A stretch of DNA of 33,078 bases, taken from a virus. Both the position numbers and the translations under genes were made by a program. Shown in pieces: positions 14,001 through 21,307 of this stretch (the first letter of the stretch is position 1; every line of letters begins with the position of its first letter). The notes below the pieces were generated by a model. The model was given only the letters and a program-made list of their open reading frames with translations, was not told the origin of the DNA and made no database searches. Where the stretch lies: the IMG/VR virus record IMGVR_UViG_3300021371_000063, positions 1 to 33,078 of that record. The stretch is one strand, 5' to 3'.

Positions 14001-17000
14001 GAGAGAACCTCCGTCTTACAGCTTGGTCCATTGACTTGATGAAGTTAGTTGCATCTCTACGACTAAAATCACGGCCAAGCGAGGTACCCATGAGTCTTTG
14101 AATTTCAGTGATTGCTTCTGAGTTATTCAAGGGATTACCTTCATATCGATAAGTGAGGAAGCTAAGGTAAAGGGCGTCTTTGATATTTACACCAGCGTCA
14201 AGTGTCTCGCTCTCAAGTCTACTTACAAATTGCAGAACTTCTGGACGGGAAGTGTGGCTCCCCGTTCCGAGATAGGTTCCGAGATGAGCCATAAGATCAG
14301 TAGTATCCATCTCCGAAACAATCCCACGTTGGCGTGGAGTAGCGTTCGGCTGGATAGCCTCTATGTAAAGATCGACAATAGACGACCTCAAGCTAGGTGA
14401 AGCATCAATCTGTTCCACCATTCCTCTGATAGAACTCTTGAGAGTTTTGTAGAATGTGTTCTTGTCGATTGTGTCAGAAGCATCAACAGAACCTAAACTT
14501 CCAGAATAAGCGACATCTTGCTCGCCCTCACCATAGATATCTTGTTGAGGGTCTGGGATTTGTTCCAGATCAAAGTCAGCATTGTTAACTTGGATGTCCT
14601 TCCCTTTCTGAACTCCTCTAAGCTTCTCTTTCGCAATGTAGTTCTTTACCTTAGCTTTGAAGATAGAGTCGAAAGTAGGCATTGAACCCGCCTTGAAGGC
14701 GTCGTTGCCAAAGACTTGAGAATCAATAAACGCAATAATAGAATCAGTGTGTGTATTACCCTTACCAGCAATAAACGGTTGGACCGCTTGAGCGAGTTCA
14801 GCTTCAGAATTAATATTCACTCTGGAAAGAAGAGCTTTCTTAAATACTCCTTTACTTTTCTTAGTGTTCTTAACTCTTACTTCTCCAGCAACCTTTTCAA
14901 CAAAATTAGCCAGTGATCCTTCAGCTTGACCTTTCAATTCATAGAGATGAAGAAGTCTTACATATTCCAGATAAGCTTCGTTGAAAGCAATGTCTGCATT
15001 GGTGTCATCGAGAAGATCGTATCCTTGCTGCAAAGAAGCACCTCGCGATCCTTGTAGGAGAGCTTTACGGAGTCCTTGATCTTCTTTAGACTTATCATAG
15101 AAGTCATCTAATTGTTGTTTTACATCCCCGAAGGTAACACTCCGGTCAGAGACATCTTGAGTGAAGCCCCTCTCGTTAATTTCACGAGTCCCGTAGGGCA
15201 TAACAACGTCATCCTTAGTAGCTTCAATAAACGGAATCCGAGTCAGTTTCTCAATAGCGGCTGCATCGAACTCCAAACTTTTAATTGGGGTAACAGGTTC
15301 AACTGCTGTCTCAACTCCAATTCCAGTGTCTGAAGGCTTCAGGACATCAATAACATAACCACCACGAACTTTGATCGAAGGGTTGATATCAAACACATTC
15401 ACCGAATCGGGAACAGGGATACGGATTTCGTGAGCAAGCATCTCCGCCATAGTGACGGGATCGTTATTGAAAATACCGTTGCCACGATTATCAAGGAAAC
15501 CTTTGACTTTACCTTTTGAAACTTTGCTTGTTGAAGGGTCGAAGCGGGTAATCGCTCGCATTCCGGTAAATTTACTAGCGTAGTATTCTGACTTGATATG
15601 TGGATACTTACTGAAGATCTGCTTCGCAAGAAACTCTGACTTGTCTGCAAGCTTCTTTGTCGTGAAAGGAACACCGTAAGTTTTATTAGAGTTGAAACGA
15701 ACAGGGAAACCTGTCTCAGCTAGATCAAGGACTGCCTCTACGGCGTCTATCTCTTCGACAGTGAACTCATCACCAGACTTAAAGATGTTTCTATCTGGCT
15801 GGTCAATAAACTGGACTTTTAGAGAACTAATCTCTTCAACTTCATCTGGTTCTACAACATCTTCAGAATCGATAAAAATGTCCCCTGTTGTTTTCTCCGC
15901 GTTCTGTATAGCTTTCTTATCTTTAGCGTTCGGGAAGTTTTCTAGTTTTTCTGGTGAGTTAAGAAAAAGGACTTCATTAACTTTACGGCGAAGAACTTTA
16001 TCTGGAGTTTGTTGAATCGTAGAGATAATTTCTTCTGTGTCCTCCTGCTCTTTTTGATCAGCTTTAACCGCATCCTCCTCCGCTTTCTGCTGAGAGGCTT
16101 CGTCTAGACGGTCAAGCGATGCTACAACAGAATCGCGGATTTCAATAGCTACCTTTTGTTCTGGAGTTACTTCGGCTTCGGGGTCCACTGCATCTGCAAT
16201 AGAAATAATTTCTGATATAGACTTGCTTTGCAGATCTTCCGGCAAGGTGGCCTCAAAATCTTCAGATACCTTAGTAGTAATCTGTTCAATCTCTTCTGGA
16301 GCTATCGCATCAAGACGTTGTCCGACACTCAAAGTAACTGCTTCCGGCTGCACTTCTTCACCTAAAAGTGGGGCGGATTCATCCCTCACTCTAGCCGCAA
16401 GTTTATATTGAGTTTCAAGAACAGCAGCAGAAATAGGACTACCACTATCGCGTAAGTTTTTAGAAGCTGATTCAAATATGTTCCTTCTGAAATCTACTTC
16501 TTGTTGTTGGCGCATCGAAGCATCCAACTTAAATCTTGAACCGATTTTTTGCACGGCGGGTGCGCCTGCTCCTAATACACCTCCGATAACCATCGCATCG
16601 AAAGTCTGTTCTAGACGATCCATCATTGGGGTATCTTGGTCTAAAGCGGCGTCCTCAACGTAAGAATTAATGAACTGGTCGAGACCTTCTTCCATTGCTT
16701 CATCACCGAAGTTTCGGCCAATAGATGATAGTAGGCCGAACTTACCCCCTTTGGCTTGAGACTTTTTAATGGTTGATTTAAGGACGGACTTGACTTTATC
16801 TGTCGTGAAAGTTTCAGCAAAATCGTCTATGCTATTTAAGACAGTTTTAAACTCTTTAAAAGACATACCACGTAAGAAGGCATCGTCGATACCTCCTCGA
16901 CCAAGAAGGCTGAATCCTGATGTGATAACGCCAGTAATTGTCCCGCTAAGAAGACCTGCTCCTAATGCTCTATCGTGAATCTGTTCCTTAGAAAGATCAG

Positions 17001-18948
17001 AAGACTGCCTCAAGGCGTTTGTGACTGTGCCATATGTTGACGCTCCTGATCGTGTCGCAGCCGGAATAAAGATAGCCGTCTGGACTCCTAGTTTGCGAGC
17101 AAGTGAATTATTATAAGCCTTCAGAGCGTCGTTTGCTAGCTTACCGTCAATTTGTTTAAGAGAAGCCTCAATGACTTCCGATAAGGGTTTAGAAGAACCA
17201 CCTCTACCAATAATTCTAGGAGCCGATTTAATCACATTTGAAGTGATATTTTTAGTAAGAGCTTTAATTCCAGCAACAGATCCTGCCCTTGCCGTCACAT
17301 AAGCTGCACCACCAACGCCCCCTATAGGAGCGGTTCCAACAGCCAGTAATCCTGTCGCTAAAAGATCTGTAGTCATAGGAGCGATTGCTTCTAAGATCTC
17401 CGCCGTATAACCATATTCCTGATTAAAGAGTTTAGCGACTTCTCTCCGGTCGGAAGCATCCTGAGAAGCTTGTGCTAAAACATTAGCTGCGCTTTCATTA
17501 CCAAACGCAGCAGGGACTGCCGCCAAAAGCGTCGCAGAACCTTCAACAACCGAAGATAATATACCTTTTGTCCTCTCCCAATAAGTGCTGTAATTATCTT
17601 TATCTTTTAAGAAATCATTTAAGATCTCGTGGTTCTGTTTTCCATTGGCGCGTCCTTCCATTAGAGCTTCACGCCATTCATCGTCCACACCACTCCGACT
17701 AAGAACTCGGTCATATTGAGCGAAGTTACTATTTAACAAAGAAGTTCTCTGAAGTCTTAGCTGCTCGAAAATCTCTGGGTCAAGATCTGTACGTGCTTTC
17801 GCCATCGCTTCAAAAGCGTTCTCATTTACAAGAGCCGCAGAGTGAACAACTGGAATACCGCTGGAGGTCATTCTAATATTTTTACCAGCTTCTTCATCTT
17901 CATATAAATCAAAGAGGCTAGTGCTAGAAGCCTCCTCCAGAACGAGATAGTCATAAGCATTCTTAATATCCTCATAAGAAAACTCTTCACCCTCGGGGAC
18001 AAAAGAATAAGAATCTAGCTTATCTTTCAACTCATGAACAACACGTTGGTTGCTAACCGCCTGCAATTCTTCCATCTGCTCATCACGCCTCTCCTTATCT
18101 TCAGAGAAGAGCCCAAAAAAAGCATCGCTGATGTCGTCCAATTTACGGGCAGTCCAGTCCATAACACCTTCATCTTCTCCTTCAGATAAGTTCTGAGCGT
18201 GTGCTTTAATCTGATCAGAGAAAACAGAATCTTCTTTAGCAAGACTAGATAAAACATTACGGGCTTCATTGAAGCGATTATATTTAAATCTCTGCATCTT
18301 CGTGCCTGCGACAACTTCGAGTTGCCCTTGAGCGAGATAAGCATCTGCTAGGGAAACACCTCCCGCTTTAGACGCTTCAAGAGCCTCACTAAGACTCATC
18401 TTAGTTGCGGCGTCGCCCGCAAGAATCACGCGGTTTCCTTCTGCGTCGGTAGTTGCAATGAATGGTAGCTCACCGGAGTGTAGCATTTTTCTCTTCGCAG
18501 TCTCATATTGACGATCTAAAGCGTTATTAGCCGCAGCCTCCATTTGCTGTAGTTGCTCATCCCCTTCAGGTAAGGTGTCACGGGCCGCTTTATACTCGGT
18601 CAGTATTTCCCAATCTCTACTGTTAGTATCGATATGGCTTTGAGCTAAATTAAGTCTGGTATCGAATGAGGCTGTTGGGGCTGAAGAAAGATTTTTAAAA
18701 CCCTCATAGTCTCCTTGTTCTAGATGGCCATCTTTGACCAGAGAACCAAACAGTCCTTGCTGGATATCAACCTCCATTTTTTGTGATACAAGGCCAGCGT
18801 CAATATACGATTTACGTAGATAATTAGCGTAATCTAGTTTCCCCTTAATAGGATCTACGATCTGCTTGTCAGCCGACCATTGTGAAAATTTAAGATACTC
18901 TGGCTTTGCAGAGCTTAGGGCTTGCAGCGTTTTTTCGTAGTCAGTCAT
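8014..18948 (-). CDS. Giant multidomain polyvalent / internal virion protein (3644 residues)
   Basis: One intact frame from the ATG at 18948. Regions, approximate: 1-460 helical and charged; 470-800 several Gly/Ala-rich apolar stretches (for example LLATGLLAVGTAPIGGVGG near 525-545) that could insert in membrane; 820-1060 acidic; 1420-1570 with a faint sigma-factor-like layout; 1690-1860 a metallopeptidase-like domain with EEYVH at 1758-1762 in place of HExxH and a downstream NFDEFLAKFLLSP; 1960-2130 a second with intact HELAH (H2026, E2027, H2030); 2300-2440 GNAT-like, ending NGYSTWPKLGF; from 2840 (GGFYITRAYRIFSDP) to the end an LPD38-type C-terminal region with apolar segments near 3090-3110 and 3325-3345. 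Such polyvalent proteins are packaged and injected with phage DNA. Position beside structural genes supports a virion role. Confidence 0.75.
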   Translation of the reverse strand: MTDYEKTLQALSSAKPEYLKFSQWSADKQIVDPIKGKLDYANYLRKSYIDAGLVSQKMEVDIQQGLFGSLVKDGHLEQGDYEGFKNLSSAPTASFDTRLNLAQSHIDTNSRDWEILTEYKAARDTLPEGDEQLQQMEAAANNALDRQYETAKRKMLHSGELPFIATTDAEGNRVILAGDAATKMSLSEALEASKAGGVSLADAYLAQGQLEVVAGTKMQRFKYNRFNEARNVLSSLAKEDSVFSDQIKAHAQNLSEGEDEGVMDWTARKLDDISDAFFGLFSEDKERRDEQMEELQAVSNQRVVHELKDKLDSYSFVPEGEEFSYEDIKNAYDYLVLEEASSTSLFDLYEDEEAGKNIRMTSSGIPVVHSAALVNENAFEAMAKARTDLDPEIFEQLRLQRTSLLNSNFAQYDRVLSRSGVDDEWREALMEGRANGKQNHEILNDFLKDKDNYSTYWERTKGILSSVVEGSATLLAAVPAAFGNESAANVLAQASQDASDRREVAKLFNQEYGYTAEILEAIAPMTTDLLATGLLAVGTAPIGGVGGAAYVTARAGSVAGIKALTKNITSNVIKSAPRIIGRGGSSKPLSEVIEASLKQIDGKLANDALKAYNNSLARKLGVQTAIFIPAATRSGASTYGTVTNALRQSSDLSKEQIHDRALGAGLLSGTITGVITSGFSLLGRGGIDDAFLRGMSFKEFKTVLNSIDDFAETFTTDKVKSVLKSTIKKSQAKGGKFGLLSSIGRNFGDEAMEEGLDQFINSYVEDAALDQDTPMMDRLEQTFDAMVIGGVLGAGAPAVQKIGSRFKLDASMRQQQEVDFRRNIFESASKNLRDSGSPISAAVLETQYKLAARVRDESAPLLGEEVQPEAVTLSVGQRLDAIAPEEIEQITTKVSEDFEATLPEDLQSKSISEIISIADAVDPEAEVTPEQKVAIEIRDSVVASLDRLDEASQQKAEEDAVKADQKEQEDTEEIISTIQQTPDKVLRRKVNEVLFLNSPEKLENFPNAKDKKAIQNAEKTTGDIFIDSEDVVEPDEVEEISSLKVQFIDQPDRNIFKSGDEFTVEEIDAVEAVLDLAETGFPVRFNSNKTYGVPFTTKKLADKSEFLAKQIFSKYPHIKSEYYASKFTGMRAITRFDPSTSKVSKGKVKGFLDNRGNGIFNNDPVTMAEMLAHEIRIPVPDSVNVFDINPSIKVRGGYVIDVLKPSDTGIGVETAVEPVTPIKSLEFDAAAIEKLTRIPFIEATKDDVVMPYGTREINERGFTQDVSDRSVTFGDVKQQLDDFYDKSKEDQGLRKALLQGSRGASLQQGYDLLDDTNADIAFNEAYLEYVRLLHLYELKGQAEGSLANFVEKVAGEVRVKNTKKSKGVFKKALLSRVNINSEAELAQAVQPFIAGKGNTHTDSIIAFIDSQVFGNDAFKAGSMPTFDSIFKAKVKNYIAKEKLRGVQKGKDIQVNNADFDLEQIPDPQQDIYGEGEQDVAYSGSLGSVDASDTIDKNTFYKTLKSSIRGMVEQIDASPSLRSSIVDLYIEAIQPNATPRQRGIVSEMDTTDLMAHLGTYLGTGSHTSRPEVLQFVSRLESETLDAGVNIKDALYLSFLTYRYEGNPLNNSEAITEIQRLMGTSLGRDFSRRDATNFIKSMDQAVRRRFSRAHVSEEVRAALEQQNKVDVERLGLVDGDPESIVSALKKIAKTSDRKSHKLVADLLLEDEAFIRSVEFSMGESLYSVAGQHSLLKDGRHVVYVNLRTGNGLGLENVLLEEYVHAFLSDVASKPEESINENQRAARQRLQSLFTLAEKEYRKSKISTPVLEDAFENFDEFLAKFLLSPKLQAHIKSLEPPAGQRGFFKRIMESLISMFRKITGREKNIYTEALSDVISLSKTPFRATAVPPSQAAMESAEAAAQDIEDVTEVVGVQEDQTRETLTPKQIESQPDPEQVQIDENIDNVIDTIQDSGDLTTTDQRKMEAVMLHLKNRLPLGVEVSIDMEMDSPASAIRNTVQINPRILMQDLENFDLLGSKVYVETLLNHELAHVASYNALTKKEIQEYISTFDETDFVEVANAYYRNEADRDASIDLIQTQITEDTDPEVVRRITIEASRLAEEKLRMHLEKVRTGTTTEEDYDFWSSKPSLLAIITRYIRAYFSKLAAVKQMNRGSSALDSLLMKVDREATLLNIGFNRSTDLQSLDVDDPDASVLEFARLTNYDPIEEATVLQEQAESAVRLYASSIPVDYPNTLMRRARLRMNDASEFVLDDGEIESLFQEELAEELSGVSQFTPVDLDVVSPDIDLGSLVSAIKSLSNDNYEAEVDVYEDDYSGVFNINIQLVDPSGETIAELQDTEIRPSKEIRVGYMVNKTEASNGFSSDLMTALIMVSDQAGIEKVITEAAGSNKGSVLKRKIVSSFNNITRTLSEEESVTDKKEFLKQSKLNQSFAMNGYSTWPKLGFRPDNPELIQKIISKYRDPEYTTELADDLVDEIIFNKRKFFADLPENKKQVILKKLREEASNIANQLSQSADFLESIAIKDSNGDIDLVKTLKAGRPTQNNKAANAWRDIGESINVTFDLTDGSDSLQAYAKQTIHPVLLRQKEVRALVAEYKQAKEQPDVNIEALRDDFNDRASDMGIDFKLFASRGVPTTPISNLDFSNVVKLLEMPMAEFQTYKKPDTWLARILQGDVGSPVRDLIEQRDEFKRASISAVKAFQSKFKAVVKDENITLTKDFLNTIAEAQGYYDGNLVSDTFYAKEEAAHKARKELIEKNDKLTKAEKKTQISTSKQLRNKNISDAEQNAISAIEDTKNKAVQTLSRISPKLARLIVSMRKELIQPIQNKLSDAGISKELKIRIDQTGGFYITRAYRIFSDPTFAKKVREDAKYNKIRLAAMDFFEDNLKKQTREAALQRGESASEADKAADKALRDANKQAGNGRTYAQNVLETFISRYEGVISGDSAVSSRYSKVVKNLTKRKDLQKPLRDLLGEYGAESGTDLIVRTFSTVSNLAAEQVFRSNLAKVGKKQGFLVEPNEARKNPELYTELKPSANRNDPLHNLYVKKELFEDLKDVVSPVGGSLSSSTAQRTVGSIAATLQNLTGKSMLLKTLGSVGFYLRNILGNALFFGPAQGMSGSWNVITDSFSFSLEQWKDPNKMDAYLTELVGLGVFGDELRAGMVRELLSGEISPEAKLSKLNKFFERVPASADIKKFVKGTEEKLAGLSASIDGSFKIAYFEHELDVLRKAKKQYPNSDIGKMDDYALKRMAAKKIKMTAQSLSQAPPIVKELTKGNFGLLLAPFLRFKAEVPRIVYNTYTLAKEEKASNNPAIQARGKKRFKSMNAMLFGVSSTSAYALAWLLGIGDDEDEALRKSMPAYLKGHTFFYFGDSDDLTSIDLTYLNPFSLLADPVMRGFEDLVKGNVGDAAFSFLKGIFLDQYLDDQILAGSLLDLRDNRDATTGRRIFIPEADGFLTISTKMMRYLLEGAYEPRLLKDGKEAFNAYLADYDKFSDSPYGELLDGMLPVKLHSVDAEQQFRRFLRDHQSRLKDVTDQKFKLYSDKPITDDDVREVYENDLKGRMALNNELYRVTKGFQKLGVNIGTQASVMKQYGIGKDKARLIFFGAMDRPDLNKRFVDGLVQRGHADRASLLYGERDKQPRYLMLED

Positions 18949-18977
18949 AGCTGAATAATATGTGTTAGGGAGAATTT

Positions 18978-19940
18978 CTATTCGTCAAAAGCGGACTGTA
19001 GCCCGATTACTGGCTCAGGGGTATATTGAGCTAGTTTTCTAGCGATCAAATCATTTGCTAATTTAAGAAGATCTTCGTCTGAACGCCCTTCAATAAACTT
19101 ATCTGGAGAAGGGAAGTTAGATAACAAAAACCTAAGAGAGCTTTTAAGTCGAGATTTAGAAGCAGCGTCTAATTTAGGCTCTTGTCCAGCTACCGCAGCT
19201 TGTGTTGATTGATCGAACTTTAACTGACCTAGACTTGTCTGGAAGGATTTAAGATTACTAATGTAGGATTTAGTAGCTTCCTCAGAAGCTTTTTGTCTGG
19301 CTAGCCCAAGAGTTTGTTCTTGCGCCTGCTTTCCTGCCTTCATCATTATCTCTTCAGCAGTTGAAACTTCCCCACTTCGTTCAGCTATCTCTTTTGCCAT
19401 ATCGAATTCACCTATCTTGGAGGCTGCTTCGACAAGAGATAATTCACGGGCTTCGAGTTCTTTTTGCCTTTTCTCTTCAAAGAGTTGCTCTTCTTTTCGC
19501 TGTTTCTCAGAAAATGATTGAGCCTTCAAGACATCCCCCGCAGAGCTAAACAACTGATTCAAAGAAGAACCAGCAGCCATATAAGGAGCTACTGACATTG
19601 AGATCTTTCCTAGCTCCACAAACTTTTCGTTTGTATTGATTGTGTCGTCTTCAAAGATAGAATTAATTTTATCCGCTACCACAGGACGCATAGCCAAAGC
19701 CTCATTCTGAGCCTCTGCTCTTTTCTTCGCCTGATCAAATTCAAATTGCTGACGCCTAAACGAAAGATCTTGAATATCCATGCTTTGTTGCTGTTGCATC
19801 AGCTTCATCGTCTGCTGCTGCATCGGCAAAATAACCTCCTGCCGATAACGCATCGTTTGATCAAAAGCACGCTCACCAGCGAGCATTGGAAAATACTGCT
19901 GCCGGAGGGGTGCTATATCCTGATTATAATCTATGGCCAT
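18978..19940 (-). CDS. Coiled-coil protein, probable minor virion protein
   Basis: 320 residues, strongly helical. It begins MAIDYNQDIAPLRQQYFPML, followed by a Gln-rich stretch (QEVILPMQQQTMKLMQQQQS), long coiled coils (about 55-80 and 135-230, for example SEKQRKEEQLFEEKRQKELE) and a soluble C-terminus. No catalytic motif. AGAGGA lies just before the ATG. The gene starts 5 bases after the Ala-rich repeat protein stop and ends 29 bases before the giant gene, forming one minus-strand operon. By position and composition it may be an internal core, scaffold or ejection protein acting with the giant protein; the role is inferred. Confidence 0.6.
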   Translation of the reverse strand: MAIDYNQDIAPLRQQYFPMLAGERAFDQTMRYRQEVILPMQQQTMKLMQQQQSMDIQDLSFRRQQFEFDQAKKRAEAQNEALAMRPVVADKINSIFEDDTINTNEKFVELGKISMSVAPYMAAGSSLNQLFSSAGDVLKAQSFSEKQRKEEQLFEEKRQKELEARELSLVEAASKIGEFDMAKEIAERSGEVSTAEEIMMKAGKQAQEQTLGLARQKASEEATKSYISNLKSFQTSLGQLKFDQSTQAAVAGQEPKLDAASKSRLKSSLRFLLSNFPSPDKFIEGRSDEDLLKLANDLIARKLAQYTPEPVIGLQSAFDE

Positions 19941-19945
19941 TTCCT

Positions 19946-20833
19946 CTAAGATACTTGCTCTTTTCTTATACGTATAGGTTGTTGGAGAGCCATTCTACGC
20001 GCATCAGCTTCCTTTGCGCGTCTCTCAGTTTCAGTCAGGATCTTATCCTGCTTCTGCGCTTCTCGCGCAGCTATAATTTTTTGGGTCATTCTCTGCCCAC
20101 GGGCAGCGGGGGTGTCGATTGAAGGCTCCTCCATGCGGGCCATCTCCCCCCTCATAGCCATCTGTTGAGCAGCAGCACCGTAACCTTGACGACGGAGCCT
20201 CCGAGCAGCTCTACGGAACTTACCCGAGGCAGGCCCGATAGGGCGAGCTTTTCGACGGAGAGGAGACCCACTACCGATTTCATAGTTTGGGTCTTGCATG
20301 GCTTTTAATGTGGCAAGCCCAGTCCCAAACTCCCTCTGAAACAAGACTTTCTGAGCAGCTTCTTCTTTAGAGGTAGCTCCTGTTTCAGCTACTGCTTCTT
20401 TTTCTTTAGCAGCTTTTTCTTGATCGAACGCCTTCATTCCTAAATCGACATAAGATTCTCCCAAAGAAGTGGCGAGGGCTTTCATCGGATCTGAACTATC
20501 TTCTTTAGTTTCTTCAGGAAACATAGACAACCCAGCAAGAGATTCACCTGCTTGTTCCACAGACATCTTAGTATCTCCTCTAGGGATGACGGACAAATCA
20601 GAAAAATAATCACCTGCTTGTGCCGTAGACATCTCATTATTTTCTTCTTTAGGGATGACTGATAAACTATCTAAATAGTCACCCGCTTGTTGCATAGACA
20701 TTCCAGTATCGTTATCGAGAGCCTCATTTACCTTAGCTTCGGCTTGAGCTTTTGCTGCGGCTGCGGCCTCAGCTTTTGCTTTTGCTCTTTTCTCTTTGTC
20801 GTTATCAACAGGGTTGTTATCTTTTTCAGACAT
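19946..20833 (-). CDS. Ala/Lys-rich protein with three MSxxQAG repeats
   Basis: 295 residues from the ATG at 20833, two bases after the previous stop; a TTG at 20842 would add three residues and overlap. An Ala/Lys/Glu-rich helix (AKAKAEAAAAAKAQAEAKV) is followed by three imperfect 22-23-residue repeats, MSMQQAGDYLDSLSVIP, MSTAQAGDYFSDLSVIP and MSVEQAGESLAGLSMFP. A basic stretch (KFRRAARRLRRQGYG) and a charged helical tail follow. No enzyme motif. In the late operon this suggests a scaffold, capsid-interior or injected protein; the short repeats could be docking peptides for a partner. Inference from context only. Confidence 0.6.
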   Translation of the reverse strand: MSEKDNNPVDNDKEKRAKAKAEAAAAAKAQAEAKVNEALDNDTGMSMQQAGDYLDSLSVIPKEENNEMSTAQAGDYFSDLSVIPRGDTKMSVEQAGESLAGLSMFPEETKEDSSDPMKALATSLGESYVDLGMKAFDQEKAAKEKEAVAETGATSKEEAAQKVLFQREFGTGLATLKAMQDPNYEIGSGSPLRRKARPIGPASGKFRRAARRLRRQGYGAAAQQMAMRGEMARMEEPSIDTPAARGQRMTQKIIAAREAQKQDKILTETERRAKEADARRMALQQPIRIRKEQVS

Positions 20834-20835
20834 AA

Positions 20836-21129
20836 TTACCAAAGTTTTTTACACGCCCAATAGCGTGCGGTTGTTTTATCTTTTGCAGTTTTGCAGTTGT
20901 GCCTAGCTCGGAAATTAGCTCGACGTTTAGGGTTCTTGTGTTTTGTAAAATCGCTGTAATCTCGGTGGCCGTAGCCGACTTTCTTGATTTTGTCGCCCTC
21001 CTTACCTAGAACGACAAATTTCTTTTTCGATCCTTTTGGCGCACGCTTCGGCTTATTGAAGCCCGCAAAAGTCTCGCCGTGGTATTGGATACGGCCAGAC
21101 GGGAGCCTCTTGAAACGCTTATTCGCCAC
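20836..21129 (-). CDS. Small basic conserved phage protein
   Basis: 97 residues, start codon GTG at 21129. Very basic, with a C-terminal motif RRANFRARHNCKTAKD followed by ARYWACKKLW. This 'F.ARH.C...D..ARYW.C..W' ending is one I associate with small proteins found beside terminase or capsid genes in marine and cyanobacterial phages (DUF6321-like; family number tentative). The two Cys and the His could bind metal, and the charge suggests nucleic-acid contact. A perfect -35 TTGACA with a 17-base spacer and a -10 ends 6 bases before the GTG, supporting this start and predicting leaderless initiation. Confidence 0.65.
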   Translation of the reverse strand: MANKRFKRLPSGRIQYHGETFAGFNKPKRAPKGSKKKFVVLGKEGDKIKKVGYGHRDYSDFTKHKNPKRRANFRARHNCKTAKDKTTARYWACKKLW

Positions 21130-21135
21130 AGGCAG

Positions 21136-21164
21136 AAGATACAGGTTTTAGGGAAAAGTGTCAA
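21136..21164 (-). promoter_or_regulatory. Strong promoter of the minus-strand late operon
   Basis: On the minus strand a perfect -35 TTGACA (21164-21159), a 17-bp spacer and -10 TATCTT (21141-21136) lie 6 bases before the GTG at 21129. Transcription would start at or next to the GTG. It could drive the 97-residue gene, the repeat protein, the coiled-coil protein and the giant gene as one 13-kb transcript. The -10 extended as TATCTTCTG partly resembles the Bacteroidota TAnnTTTG element. Confidence 0.6.
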
Positions 21165-21191
21165 TCTTCGGGATCTTAATGAAAACCGCCT

Positions 21192-21263
21192 CAAAAACTT
21201 TTCTGTAAATGTTTACTCTTTATAGTAAGTATATAAAGAGTAAACGATTTTGAAAAAGTTTTG
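21192..21263. repeat. Nested palindromic element, copy 2 (inverted relative to copy 1)
   Basis: TTTACTCTTTATA (21212-21224), centre GTAAGTA (21225-21231) and TATAAAGAGTAAA (21232-21244) form the exact reverse complement of the 33-bp core at 2301-2333. Outer arms CAAAAACTTTTCTG (21192-21205) and GAAAAAGTTTTG (21252-21263) are nearly complementary, as in copy 1. It lies in the 178-base gap between the terminase stop and the late promoter, 48 bases upstream of that promoter's -35. Function unknown. Confidence 0.85.
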
Positions 21264-21307
21264 CCAGAACCCATCTGGCTTTTACTAAACGATATACTTT
21301 ATTTTAG

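Noticed and set aside
8014-18948. N4-type virion RNA polymerase, suggested by the 3.6-kilo-residue length
   Set aside because: No T7-like RNA polymerase motifs were recognised; the recognisable parts are metallopeptidase-like, GNAT-like and LPD38-like.
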